From: Candidatus Finniella inopinata
GTDB taxonomy: Bacteria > Pseudomonadota > Alphaproteobacteria > Paracaedibacterales > CAIULA01
Direction: 5' to 3'
Length of the DNA: 64,000 nucleotides
NCBI RefSeq assembly: GCF_004210305.1
Contig: NZ_SCFB01000002.1
Location: 1 to 64,000 of the forward strand
In this document: positions 17,603-27,170 of the stretch, one piece after another
Layout of the letters: every line of letters begins with the position of its first letter
Position numbering within the stretch: the first letter of the stretch is position 1
Notes under the pieces: model-generated
What the model was told of the DNA's origin: nothing
What the model saw: only the letters and a program-made list of their open reading frames with translations
The model's database searches: none
Translations under genes and position numbers: made by a program

Positions 17603-18832
17603 TTATGATTTGCGAAAATCGTCTAGTATTCCCTGAAAATCATCATCTTCTACGCGATTATCCAAAATAGCGGCAATTTCTGGTATTTTCCTTAAATCTT
17701 CGAGATCTTTTTTGGTTTTAACTAAATCCTGCAAAGCATTAACTTTGTGCATATTAATGAACTCAGCAAGCATTTCTTGGAGCTCTTTGACACGTTCCTG
17801 CTTAGTTGAAGCTTGACTCTTGTGTGTAAGAGGTTTTATTTTGCCCACCAAAATTCCGACTTTTATGGAAAAGTTTCTGGATTCATCAATAGGAACACCA
17901 GTGCCTTTTAAATTTCCTCTTGCAGCAGCTGCTGCTGCCCCAAGATTTACTGGTGCTATTCCCTCCACAATCGGCTGCTTTGAATGTGGGGAAGAGTGAG
18001 ACGAAGCTGCGCTATTGCTGCTCTTTCTCAAACCTTTTGCTCCCTGCCCAAGGTGTGCAGCAAGATCAGGGTTTGCTAAGGGGCTCGTGGCTCTTGGTGG
18101 CGTCGCAGAAGGAGTCGATGAGAAAGGTGGCGAATCGGGAGCTGAAGGCGGCCCAGGTGGAGCAGGTGGAGCATCAGGTACTGCAGACGAGGATACCGTG
18201 GCAGACGTCCTAGAAACCGTGGATGCAGCCTGAAACTTCAATGCATTATCCATATAAGCATTTGCTGTTAACCCATTTATTTGTTGGTCAGGGTGGTTCT
18301 TTATAAATTCATAAATGGTGGCAAAACGAAATTCAGTTAAGATTCTACCAATATCATGCAGCGTTAATCTTTGAACTGCCGTTAAAAGAGATTTATCAAT
18401 CGTAATACTCCCCCATGAAAAACTTCTGATTTTCCCTATAACCTGCTCAGGAACAGCATATAAATTACCCGCCTCCTCAGTAGCATGCGTCCCAAAATAC
18501 AAAACAATCAGTGTCTTATAATGTTCAATAAGAGACGCGTTTCCAGATTCAGATAAAACCTTCTGACTATTTTCACAAAGAGATTTAAGAGTGTCGTCCA
18601 TTTTACTGGTCAACGCCAAATGAATGGCGATATGCGTTAAGTTTGTCTTTTCCACATCCGTCGCAGGGTTTTTCTGAATCCCCTGGTTTCCGCCTAATAA
18701 AGCTGCAATTTTTGCGTTATGAGAATTAACAGCTTGTGAGTAGGCTGTCGCACTGAATCCAGCACTCCAGTTTCCCATAACCACCACAACTGAAAGCAAA
18801 ATCAGAAATCTTAATTTCAATCGATGCATCAC
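17603..18832 (-). CDS. Secreted protein with proline-rich tract and WH2-like segment
   Basis: A 409-residue protein with a signal peptide (about 1-29). The helical N-terminal domain (35-205) includes a weakly ankyrin-like TNLTHIAIHLAL. A Pro/Ser-rich linker (219-247, APPAPPGPPSAP) is followed at 257-270 by LAAHLGQGAKGLRK, resembling the actin-binding WH2 motif (LLxxIxxGxxLKK) with one extra residue. A helical region comes next and the C-terminus is acidic (VEDDDFQGILDDF). The order Pro-rich, WH2-like, acidic recalls WASP/RickA-type actin nucleators, but each element alone is weak, so function is not assigned. The group II intron is inserted about 70 bp upstream. Confidence 0.7.
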   Translation of the reverse strand: MMHRLKLRFLILLSVVVVMGNWSAGFSATAYSQAVNSHNAKIAALLGGNQGIQKNPATDVEKTNLTHIAIHLALTSKMDDTLKSLCENSQKVLSESGNASLIEHYKTLIVLYFGTHATEEAGNLYAVPEQVIGKIRSFSWGSITIDKSLLTAVQRLTLHDIGRILTEFRFATIYEFIKNHPDQQINGLTANAYMDNALKFQAASTVSRTSATVSSSAVPDAPPAPPGPPSAPDSPPFSSTPSATPPRATSPLANPDLAAHLGQGAKGLRKSSNSAASSHSSPHSKQPIVEGIAPVNLGAAAAAARGNLKGTGVPIDESRNFSIKVGILVGKIKPLTHKSQASTKQERVKELQEMLAEFINMHKVNALQDLVKTKKDLEDLRKIPEIAAILDNRVEDDDFQGILDDFRKS

Positions 18833-18941
18833 AACTCACTTAAAATTATAAACACTCCTATACATCAACGTTAATATGAAAACGTTAATATCACCTTAAT
18901 AATGATCGAGTAGGAGGGGCCTCACGACCCCGTCCTCTCAC

Positions 18942-18973
18942 ACCACCGTACGTGCGATGTCGCATACGGCGGT
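18942..18973 (-). ncRNA. Group II intron domain V
   Basis: The minus strand reads a roughly 32-nt hairpin with CCGTATGCGAC pairing with GCACGTACGG, the shape and position (about 37 bases from the 3' splice site) of the catalytic domain V. It lies just downstream of the reverse transcriptase stop at 18979. Confidence 0.75.
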
Positions 18974-18978
18974 TTCAG

Positions 18979-20343
18979 TTAAGCTTTTACCACAGCTTTC
19001 ATGGATCTTAGATTTATAAGCCCTATTTCTTTGAACCAATTGTTATCCATAGCATGATGAACCGGGATACTCAGAGATAACCGCCACCATCCTTTCCCCG
19101 ATTTTGCTACAGGCCATGCACTGCAAGCAGGCACACCCAAGCTCATGAGGAATTTAGCGATGGACAAGGGTCTCTTTCGCTGTTTAAGTCGATAACACCG
19201 TACTTTGTGATGTATCCACCCATCCAAGCTTTTCCTCTGTGAAGGCCATTCTGTTAGTCGAAAATAGTTTCCCCATCCTCTTAGGGCTTGATTTAGGTCA
19301 GATACTACTGTTTCTAAGCTAACCCCCCTATTTCGACGGGTAATCCACCGCACCTTGTCTTGAATACGACTCAAACTGTGCTCGGCAACTATAACCTTCC
19401 CTTCCTTCAGAAGTCGATACCCAAGAAACTGGCGCTCTTCAACAGAAGCACAAGCACTCTTGGTTTCGTTAACCTTCAGCTTCAGACGTTTTGCAAGAAA
19501 ATCTTTCACCGATTGCAACACACGTTCCCCCGCTCGCAAACTCTTGACGTAAATATTACAGTCATCTGCGTATCGGCAAAATTTGTGTCCTCGGTGCTCT
19601 AACTCCTTGTCCAGCTCATCTAGCACAAGATTTGACATTAATGGTGAGAGAGGTCCCCCTTGGGCCAGCCCTTCTATCCGTTCAATGCAAATCCCCTGTC
19701 TCAGCATCTCCGCCTCTAAGAAGCGTCGGATGATCTTTAACAGTCTTTTGTCACCTACCCGCTTTGAAAGCCTAAACATGAGCTTATCGTGGTTAACCCG
19801 GTCGAAAAATTTTTCAACGTCAATATCAACCACGATGTCATATCCTGCCTGTACGTACTCTCGCGCCTTTAACAGCGCTTGATGCGCACTTCGGCCAGGT
19901 CTAAATCCGTAGCTTGACCCTGAAAATGTTGGATCAAACATGGGCTCTAATACCTGAAGAATAGCCTGTTGGACAAGCCTGTCAACCACACAAGGAATCC
20001 CTAACAACCGGGTTTCCTTGCTTTTCCCTGGCTTCGGAATTTCAACCCCCAATACAGGAGATGGTTGGTAGGTTCCTGTCCTTAACGATTCTATAAGTGA
20101 CTCTTTGTGTTTCGCAATCCAGCCAAACAGATCATCAACTGTCATCCCGTCAACCCCTGCGGCTCCTTTGTTTGCTTTAACACGTTTGTACGCTCGGTTC
20201 AAATTTGATGGGTCACAAACCTTTTCCATCAAATACTCTGTCAGAGGCTCATCCATTGTTGACGCCTTCAAGATTTGCTGTACCTCGCTCCCTTCAGGTC
20301 TCATACGCTGAAATCTGTCCGGACGTTGGTGATGTTTCCTCAT
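18979..20343 (-). CDS. ltrA: Group II intron reverse transcriptase/maturase
   Basis: A 454-residue intron-encoded protein. The RT domain has GYDIVVDIDVEKFFDRVNHD, GLAQGGPLSPLMSNLVLDELD and the catalytic HKFCRYADDCNIYVKS (YADD). The maturase/X domain includes LRGWGNYFRLTEWPSQRKSLDGW. The C-terminus (GKGWWRLSLSIP, NNWFKEIGLINL) lacks an HNH endonuclease, as in class C introns. It promotes intron splicing and reverse splicing. The frame is intact, so the intron may still be active. Confidence 0.93.
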   Translation of the reverse strand: MRKHHQRPDRFQRMRPEGSEVQQILKASTMDEPLTEYLMEKVCDPSNLNRAYKRVKANKGAAGVDGMTVDDLFGWIAKHKESLIESLRTGTYQPSPVLGVEIPKPGKSKETRLLGIPCVVDRLVQQAILQVLEPMFDPTFSGSSYGFRPGRSAHQALLKAREYVQAGYDIVVDIDVEKFFDRVNHDKLMFRLSKRVGDKRLLKIIRRFLEAEMLRQGICIERIEGLAQGGPLSPLMSNLVLDELDKELEHRGHKFCRYADDCNIYVKSLRAGERVLQSVKDFLAKRLKLKVNETKSACASVEERQFLGYRLLKEGKVIVAEHSLSRIQDKVRWITRRNRGVSLETVVSDLNQALRGWGNYFRLTEWPSQRKSLDGWIHHKVRCYRLKQRKRPLSIAKFLMSLGVPACSAWPVAKSGKGWWRLSLSIPVHHAMDNNWFKEIGLINLRSMKAVVKA

Positions 20344-20815
20344 CTTCCTACCTCTCCATCTTAAAGAGTCTTCAACGACTTTCTCTGGCTTAACTGATTC
20401 AGGCCTTCAGCTGATTAACTCAGCCTAATACGCCTTCTGCTGACTTCTCTTATCCCCTCTTGATTAATCACTTAACCAATAGTTTGCGTTCAACAAACAG
20501 GATAAGAGATCTCCCAAGGTAAGATGCAGGTCTTTCCCAAGGTCAGTGCTGGATCTACTGCTATACGCTTGCGGTCAGTTATTGGGCATCTCCGTCTAAG
20601 GCCGTGTTACCCAGCTATAGCAGCCTTTTATCCAGTTCCTGTTCGTCACTTCCTTGTTGCGTCGTCGGCTTCCTTCAGATTCTCCCTCGCGGAAGACACC
20701 CTTGCCTAGACTCGCACTTCCGACTTCCACGGCGTGCAGTGGACTCTCACCACCTAAACTATAGCGTCCTTATTCTTCAATAAGGACCTCTGCACCATGC
20801 TTGGCGCACCTAGAA

Positions 20816-20837
20816 GCACCCACACATCGGTGGGTGC
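20816..20837. terminator. Hairpin used as intron insertion target
   Basis: GCACCCAC and GTGGGTGC form a perfect 8-bp stem with a six-base loop. On the minus strand it is followed by TTCTAG and then the intron 5' end. It is a terminator-like stem from whatever lay upstream at 20870-21300, and the sort of site class C introns recognise. Confidence 0.65.
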
Positions 20838-20869
20838 ATTAGCGAAGATTAATTTATGATGCGTCTGTT

Positions 20870-21196
20870 TTAAAGGCTCAATGGGATAATAAAAACCAAA
20901 ATGGTCTTTCGACCTTTCACATGGTCCGTACTAAAAGACGTGTTCTCGGATTTTTGATGCGCTATTGGTTTCGGATCAACGAAAAGTTTAATGTGAATGC
21001 CCCTCTGCCCGCTGCATCGCATTGGGCTTTTAAAATCTTTAGATCCGCCAAGCGATAAAAAGAGGAACGTCCTTTTCGGGACATATTGGTACGTGACAGC
21101 TTGGCTGGAGGCATAACAGCCTTTATCAAAACTCCCTCCGATCGCAAGAAACAGAAAGACAAAAATGCCAAAGAGTAAAGCTGTAGCATGCTCCAT
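20870..21196 (-). CDS. Doubtful open frame, possibly decayed gene
   Basis: 108 codons beginning with a hydrophobic segment (ALLFGIFVFLFLAIGG), then a hydrophilic tail with no recognisable motif. A second overlapping frame on the same strand (20962-21189) is about equally plausible, suggesting neither is well conserved. It lies between an HTH remnant (21206) and the hairpin targeted by the intron. It might be a short membrane protein linked to that regulator or simply a relic. Confidence 0.25.
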   Translation of the reverse strand: MEHATALLFGIFVFLFLAIGGSFDKGCYASSQAVTYQYVPKRTFLFLSLGGSKDFKSPMRCSGQRGIHIKLFVDPKPIAHQKSENTSFSTDHVKGRKTILVFIIPLSL

Positions 21197-21205
21197 CCCT
21201 AAAAT

Positions 21206-21302
21206 CTATTCCACATCTTCCTTAAATTCTAAAATATCACCCGGTTGACAATCCAAATGATGGCAAATGCTTTCAAGCGTTGAAAAACGAATAGTTTTTC
21301 AA
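21206..21302 (-). pseudogene. C-terminal remnant of a YozG-type HTH (Xre) regulator
   Basis: The minus strand reads TIRFSTLESICHHLDCQPGD and then ILEFKEDVE before a stop at 21206. This is the recognition-helix end of small Cro/C1 regulators of the YozG type ('l.tLekiC..LdCqpgDil.f'). Upstream the frame meets a TGA and runs directly into the 3' end of the yejF-like gene, so the N-terminal half has been deleted. Confidence 0.65.
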
Positions 21303-21309
21303 TAAAAAT

Positions 21310-22965
21310 TTAATCCTCTAGATGAACCCACTCATCCAAACGAAAGGCCGATTCGATCAGCCTTTTGGTGTAATCGTTTTGGGGGCTTGTGAAAACTTGC
21401 TCCGTCAACCCCTCCTCAATCACCCTGCCGGCCTGCATAACCAACATGCGATGACTAAGGCTTCGAACAACTTTTAAATCGTGACTGATGAACAAGTAAC
21501 TAAGGTTGTATCGTTTCTGCAAGTCTTTTAATAAATGAATAACTTCTGCCTGAATCGACCGGTCAAGGGCCGACGTCGGTTCATCTAAAACCAAAACTTT
21601 TGGCTTCAGAATAAGCGCCCTAGCAATTGCCACCCGCTGGCGCTGACCCCCTGAAAACTCGTGGGGATAACGATGGCGCCAATCGGGGTTCAGACCAACT
21701 TCCACCATAGTCTTGCAAACTTTTTCATCAATCTGCGCTGGCGTGAGAGATGGGTGATGCACAGTTAACCCCTCTGCAATGGTCTGAGCAATGCTTAGAC
21801 GAGGATTTAACGACCCAAAGGGATCCTGGAAGATAATCTGTAAATATTGACGCCAGGGACGCATTTGCCGGGCGCTTAAGGTCAATAAGGATTGCCCCTC
21901 AAACTTTAAACAAGACGCCTGACAGGTTTGCAACCGCAACAAAGCATAAGCCAGCGTACTTTTCCCAGACCCACTTTCGCCAACTATCCCCAATGTCTCG
22001 CCTTGCTTTAGGCGCAATGAAACATCTTGTACGGCATATACCTGTTCAGGTTTTTTGCCCTTTAAACTGTCCCAAAACGTGCCGGCCTTTGAAAACGAAA
22101 CATGAACATCGTTGGCTTGTAAAATTATCGGCGCATTCTCTGACACGGGATGGGGATGACCATGGGGTTCAGCTGCAATAAGGTGCTGGGTATAGGGGTG
22201 AGCGGGGCTACGCAATACCTGCTGTGTTGGTCCATGTTCAACAATTTTCCCAGCCTGCATGACGGCCACGTGATCGGCAATTTTCGCCACCATGGCCAAA
22301 TCATGGCTAATCAGTAACAACCCCATGTCAAAGCGTTTTTGTAAACTTTGAATCAGACGAATGATGCCCGCCTGGATGGTGACATCCAGAGCCGTTGTGG
22401 GTTCATCAGCAATAAGGATTTCTGGCTCACAAGCCAAAGCCATTGCAATCATCACACGCTGACGCTGGCCGCCAGAAAGCTGATGTGGATAGGCGTTCAG
22501 GCGGTCAACACCTTCTGGAAAACCAACCAATTTCAACAATTCAATAACACGCTGGCGCGTTTGTTTTGGCGTGAAGCCAAGATGCACCTGCAATGATTCT
22601 CCAATTTGTTTTTCAAGAGTATGCAAAGGATTTAACGCCGTCATGGGTTCTTGAAAAACCATGGCAATTTTGCGCCCCCGAATGGTGCGCAACAAATCCT
22701 CAGATTGGTTCAGTAGCTCTTGCCCTTTGAAGGTAATCGAACCATTGGGGTGGTTTGCCTGGGGATAAGGAAGAAGCCCCAAAATTGACAACGCTGTAAC
22801 GGACTTTCCTGACCCACTTTCCCCAACCAATGCCAGTGTCTGGCCCCGCTCTAGTTGAAAGCTGACCTCTTGGGCCGCCACAAAATCAGGTTGGTTTTGC
22901 TGCTTAAAAACAACGCCTAAATTAGAAACCTTTAACAAGGGAAATTGTTGGGTGGGAAAATTCAT
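21310..22965 (-). CDS. yejF: Peptide ABC transporter, fused double ATPase (YejF-like)
   Basis: A 551-residue protein with two complete ABC ATPase domains. Each has Walker A GESGSGKS, signature ([16 protein letters not shown] and [16 protein letters not shown]), Walker B ([12 protein letters not shown] and [12 protein letters not shown]) and an ISHDL switch. This DppD-DppF fusion corresponds to YejF, the motor of an oligopeptide (microcin C type) importer. The permease and binding-protein genes are not adjacent. Transport of short peptides suits a host-dependent cell. The stop lies directly against a truncated HTH gene, marking a deletion junction. Confidence 0.88.
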   Translation of the reverse strand: MNFPTQQFPLLKVSNLGVVFKQQNQPDFVAAQEVSFQLERGQTLALVGESGSGKSVTALSILGLLPYPQANHPNGSITFKGQELLNQSEDLLRTIRGRKIAMVFQEPMTALNPLHTLEKQIGESLQVHLGFTPKQTRQRVIELLKLVGFPEGVDRLNAYPHQLSGGQRQRVMIAMALACEPEILIADEPTTALDVTIQAGIIRLIQSLQKRFDMGLLLISHDLAMVAKIADHVAVMQAGKIVEHGPTQQVLRSPAHPYTQHLIAAEPHGHPHPVSENAPIILQANDVHVSFSKAGTFWDSLKGKKPEQVYAVQDVSLRLKQGETLGIVGESGSGKSTLAYALLRLQTCQASCLKFEGQSLLTLSARQMRPWRQYLQIIFQDPFGSLNPRLSIAQTIAEGLTVHHPSLTPAQIDEKVCKTMVEVGLNPDWRHRYPHEFSGGQRQRVAIARALILKPKVLVLDEPTSALDRSIQAEVIHLLKDLQKRYNLSYLFISHDLKVVRSLSHRMLVMQAGRVIEEGLTEQVFTSPQNDYTKRLIESAFRLDEWVHLED

Positions 22966-22986
22966 GAGGCATTCTAAAGGAAAGTC

Positions 22987-23080
22987 TGGCGGAGGGAGAG
23001 GGATTCGAACCCTCGATACGGCTTTTCAACCGTATAACGGTTTAGCAAACCGGCGCCTTCAGCCTCTCGGCCACCCCTCC
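22987..23080 (-). tRNA. tRNA-Ser (anticodon GCT)
   Basis: On the minus strand the gene starts GGAGGGGTGGCCGAGAGG and has a long variable arm. The anticodon stem encloses GCT (CGGTTTGCTAAACCG), the T arm is GAGGGTTCGAATCCCTC and the CCA end is encoded. A good promoter lies just upstream. Confidence 0.95.
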
Positions 23081-23090
23081 GTTTCATTCA

Positions 23091-23119
23091 TTCTTAACGA
23101 TTAGAACCCCTAGTGTCAA
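23091..23119 (-). promoter_or_regulatory. Sigma70 promoter of tRNA-Ser(GCT)
   Basis: On the minus strand TTGACA (23119-23114) and TAAGAA (23096-23091) are separated by 17 bases, ending 11 bases before the tRNA 5' end. Confidence 0.65.
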
Positions 23120-23271
23120 TCCCATCAAACAGTTCAAGACGCAAATTTTTAAAAATTTCTAACTTTGACGAAAAGTTGGTTACCAATTCAAAAAATGTTC
23201 TTTTAAAAGTTTCTTAATCTTTTCTATCTAAAATCTAAGTACACTAACATTCCAGGAATTCAGGATGATTC

Positions 23272-25721
23272 ATGTTTAGAGTTCATAAGATTCTGTGTTT
23301 ATGGGTCCTGTTTTGCTGTCAGGCCATAAGCCATGATCATATCATTCTGCATAATAATAGTTCTGAGGAACAAAAGATTTTAGTACTTTTTCAATCACGC
23401 ATTCTTTTAAAAAGTAATGAAAGTGTTTTGGCGCCCCATGGATTTAGTTTTATCATCGATAGCAAAGGAAGAAGATCGTCTATAAGCCCAAATCTTTCTG
23501 ATTTCACTGAGTTTCAACGTAAAAATTTTGACGTGGATGTCGAATGCGAAATTATCATTCCTGCAAAAACCGAAAAAAGAATTACTCCACCCTATTCCCT
23601 GATTCGAAAAATCACCATTTCAAATTCAACGCATGGTCCAATTAGTTTTGATTGGGAAGAGCTTTACTATATGGGCGTAAAGACCAAAGATGATTGGCTT
23701 GGCATACGCAAGGAATGCAATTTAAGCGCAACTTCTGCCAATATTATTAAGCTGTTTGACTTTTCAAAGAGTCATAATGTCCTTGACCTAGCTTATGAGA
23801 AGACAAAAGAACCCCACCTAAAAAATCCCGCCTCTTTAATTCGCAAGGTTTATAAAAAAACAGATGAAGAGGCTTTACAAGGCATAAACTATTTAGAGAA
23901 AAGTTCATTAGAGATTCTTAAAGCTGCGTCTGGAAAAAGCTCATCTTCGACATCAACGTCATCAGAACCAATAATCCCTAAAAAAACCCACCGTATGTGG
24001 ATTACCGATCTGCATACACCCACCGAGCCCCCGCTGGAGCAACTGGAGTATTACATTAGCTCAGTTGCAAGACTTAACCTTGAGGAAGGCTGGTCTCATA
24101 AATTTTGGTGTTGGGATAAGAGCCGATTGCCTAGAACATGCAAAATATTGGAAAATTGCGGGCAGAACATTCAAATTGCTGAATTTTCTCACCCTGATGA
24201 ATTAAAGAAAATTATAGCTTCGCAGTTCGTTTTTGCTGCCATCGACCATGGCCTCTTTACGCTTGCGGGTAATATTCTGCGCAATAATATTTTGTTCTAC
24301 GAGGGGGGCTTTTATACGGATATTGGCGCCGAATTCAAACAAAATCCATCGCCTCTATTCCTTCATGCTGATATCGTTGCCCACCACAGAATTGGCAGAG
24401 TTGATCGAAGAGCCTGGTGGATTGACCATGACTTTATGGCAGCCAAAGCTGGAAATTTTATTATCAGAGATTTTTTAAACAGAATTAATGCTCTACACGA
24501 ACTAGCAAGCAACACAGAAGTTGTCGCCTTTTTTAAAGAACCTAGGCTGGAACATTCCTGGAAAAATGCCAGACTTTTGACAGAAATATTTAATTTATTC
24601 AGTGAGGCTTATGGTATCAGAGCGTTGATTTTGCCAAACGATGAAACCATTATTGCGGCACATCACCAAACATCTTGGTATGGGGGAGATGGCAAAAGTT
24701 GTAAAGACATTGATAAAACAACTTTAAATTGGTTTAAAGTCGCACCAGATTATAAAGATTTACATGATTCCTTGATAGTGGATAAGTTTAACCTTGAACT
24801 TTACAAGAAATATTTCGCGCCGGGCCTTACCAGTCCTGGTGAATTGACCCATCATTTTTGTTCCCAAAGCCTTGGCATTAAAGCCTTCGAAGGCTCTTCT
24901 GTTCAATCTTTGCCGGTAACAATTACATTAACTTCATGGCCAGGAAAAATTCGAAACGCCCACATAGCGATTGCTTCCCTTTTAAGTCAAACTTTCAAAC
25001 CAAACAAGGTAATTTTATGGCTGGCTGATGATGAATTTCCCGGCAGAAAAATCCCCAAAGCCATTTCACAATTGGCAACCAGAGGGCTTGAAGTGCGATG
25101 GTGCGAAAACATTAGATCGGCAAAAAAGCTAATTCCATCATTGTGTGATTCAGTATTGCGCGAAACGCTGCTTGTGGTCGCTGATATGATATTATGTACA
25201 GACCAAACTGGCTCGAGTTGCTTATGATTGCCCATCACGAGCATCCAAAAAGCATCATTGCGCATCGTCCCCGAGTAATGAAGTTTGGTGATGATCAAAA
25301 ACCAACGGGATATAACAGTTGGCCGTTGTATAAAAATGCCAACCATACAGAAGGGGATATTCTTTTCCCTACAAGTGGAGCCGGGGTCCTGTTCCCTCCC
25401 CATTCCTTACATCCAGAGGCTTTAAATACAGCCAGGTTTATGGCACTTTGCCCAACCGGAGATGACATATTTTGGTTTGCCATGTGCGTCCTACAGGGCA
25501 CAGAAATCCGCGCCCCTTCAGATGCACAGACAAATATTATTGATATTAATGATGAAGAGGCGAAAAAAGTTTCGCTTTGGGATTCGACTAACCGGCTTGG
25601 GACCAATGATGTGATGATTAAGGCTGTATTTACCGCGTACGATATCTACAGCCGTTTAAAAGCGCATCTTAAGCCTATGGCCAGAAATTCTGCTTCAGCG
25701 TCTGAATCAAACGACCACTAA
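23272..25721 (+). pseudogene. Secreted two-domain glycosyltransferase (TcdA/TcdB-like plus GT-A), frameshifted
   Basis: A signal peptide (1-20) is followed by about 220 unassigned residues and a Ser-rich spacer. A sugar-binding DXD-type glycosyltransferase domain (about 240-520) follows, with KTHRMWITDLH, ILRNNILFYEGGFYTDIGAEF (DIG instead of DXD) and a late NDETIIAAHHQTSWYGGDGKS. A second GT-A-like domain begins near residue 545 (TITLTSWPGKIRNAHIAIAS, ILWLADDEFPG). Frame one stops at 25227. Restoring one base at about 25185 reads VVADDDIMYRPNWLELL and continues to 25721, about 816 residues in all. The lost base is in the DDD metal site. TcdA/TcdB-type enzymes glycosylate host proteins, so an effector role is plausible. 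Confidence 0.72.
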
Positions 25722-26241
25722 AAATCGCAAAGGCAATGTCCACAGGCACCTTTAACAAGAAAGGAAAAAACCCAAGGGCGACAGCTGCCTTTATTCCAAC
25801 AAAGGTGGATAACCACAATACGCCCATCGTAAACAGGGGGACATAAGACAATAAGCAAACCTTAAAAAGGTGGATGAAACCGGTTTGATTGCCCTTAAGA
25901 TAACTAACGACTGCAACCACGGGAACAAAACCAAAAATATAACCGCCGGTGGTACCGACAAGGTAAAGAAGCCCGCTGTTCAAGCCTTGGAAAACGGGAA
26001 GACCGCAGGCACCCTCTAAAACATAGGCAATAACAGAAGAAACGGCCAATCGCGGAGGGCATGTCAGTCCAATTGCCAAGACAGTTGCTGACTGCAGTGT
26101 CAAAGGGACAGGCCAAAATGGGACGCTAGTTTGCGCACTGACTGCTATCAAAAAACTGATCAAAACTGCCTGTATCAGGAAAGTCGTTTTCGGAAATTCA
26201 AGTGCCTTTTGTTGGGTCACAAATTTATTATAAAAAGTCAT
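25675..26241 (-). CDS. bioY: Biotin transporter BioY (ECF S component)
   Basis: A 188-residue membrane protein with about six segments. VPFWPVPLTLQSATVLAIGL and the following GACGLPVFQGLNSGLLYLVGTTGGYIFGF are the conserved BioY signatures. It binds biotin and works alone or with an ECF energising module, which is not adjacent. The 3' end overlaps the end of the convergent glycosyltransferase gene by 47 bases. It implies reliance on host biotin. Confidence 0.93.
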   Translation of the reverse strand: MTFYNKFVTQQKALEFPKTTFLIQAVLISFLIAVSAQTSVPFWPVPLTLQSATVLAIGLTCPPRLAVSSVIAYVLEGACGLPVFQGLNSGLLYLVGTTGGYIFGFVPVVAVVSYLKGNQTGFIHLFKVCLLSYVPLFTMGVLWLSTFVGIKAAVALGFFPFLLKVPVDIAFAIFSGRLIQTLKQNFWP

Positions 26242-26313
26242 AAAATATCTCTTATATGAAAAAAGCCTGTATCCTTTCTAGCAAATAGGCCCCGTAAGCA
26301 CAAGGTTTGGGTT

Positions 26314-27046
26314 TTAAAACTGAGTTACGCGCAGCACTTGAACTGTTAAGTATTTTGTATATTGCTGTTCAAATCGAGCTTTCCAAATGGTTTGCTCACC
26401 AATTTTTTCCAAAAAATTAAGGGTCAAGAAACTGTAAGCAACAGTCCCGGGTTTCTTTGGTACATTACTTTTGTTGCTTGGATCAAAGCACCGCCCCTTT
26501 ACCCTTGAAGAGGCGTCAATTACTTGTAAAACAATCTTCTGACCGTTGCTTTCCAAGATTGAATCTATAAACGCAATATGAGATTCAGGCGCCGCGGTCG
26601 AAGGTCGCTTAGACGGATCTGGCTCATAGTCAATTCCTTGGTAAATCAAGATATCTCCCACTCTTGCATTGTAAATATCTAAACGAGACCAGAACTTATA
26701 AGGCAGCGCTGTTTTCTCTAAGAAATTGGCTATGAGGAAATAATGATAGGGGATAATCTCTGGAGCCCAATGACTGTCGGGCAGAAACTGAAGAGTTATT
26801 TGCCATAATCGGTCCCATTCTTCTATGGCCTTGGCACCGAGGTTTAACCTTAATACTTGGTTAGCGAATTCATAGCAACTCCATCGTTTTTCAAGACATG
26901 AAGGAAGTTGTTTAGCAGGTATCGCCAAACGAGCGGCTTCAAGATGGGGGGGAGAGATTTCATCAACAGAATAAGTTGAATTTGAGAAGGCTAGAAGAAG
27001 AAAGAAAAAATAGAAATGTTTATAAGTGAATGATGAACCTACTATT
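26314..27046 (-). CDS. Exported protein, possibly NlpC/P60- or CHAP-like; start codon missing
   Basis: The frame contains a clear signal peptide (KHFYFFFLLLAFSNSTYSVD) upstream of a 204-residue region, but between the upstream stop (about 27047) and a TTG at 26928 there is no ATG, GTG or TTG. Either a start codon was lost or a rare codon (ATA at about 27046) is used. In the mature part CYEFANQVL, ARVGDILIY, SHIAFI and QVIDAS resemble the Cys-His-polar triad layout of papain-like amidases; this is weak. The feature start is the open-frame limit, not a confirmed start. Confidence 0.5.
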
Positions 27047-27170
27047 TAAAGTTTATATGTCATGATATGAAAGAAGAAGGGGATCTAGTTATACTAATAG
27101 GCCCCGCCCTTAATGGAATAACATGACTGGTCTTAAAAAAACAAAGGAAATGTTATCAAAACAAACTCTA

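Larger units (their letters stand above)
18905..20809 (-). mobile_element. Group II intron (class C-like) with reverse transcriptase
   Basis: On the minus strand the element begins GTGCGCCAAGCATGGTG at 20809, the typical group II 5' end. Domain V is recognisable at about 18942-18973 (GCCGTATGCGAC / GCACGTACGGT), followed by a domain VI hairpin (GGGGTCGTGAGGCCCC) and a CTCGAT end at 18905. The element is about 1905 bp. The 466 bases 5' of the coding region (20344-20809) hold ribozyme domains I-III and the start of IV and no other gene. Directly upstream lies a perfect hairpin (20816-20837), the target type used by class C introns. The exact boundaries are read by eye. Confidence 0.85.

Noticed and set aside
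20105..20709. Short plus-strand frames in the group II intron
   Set aside because: They are antisense to the reverse transcriptase or in the structured ribozyme part.
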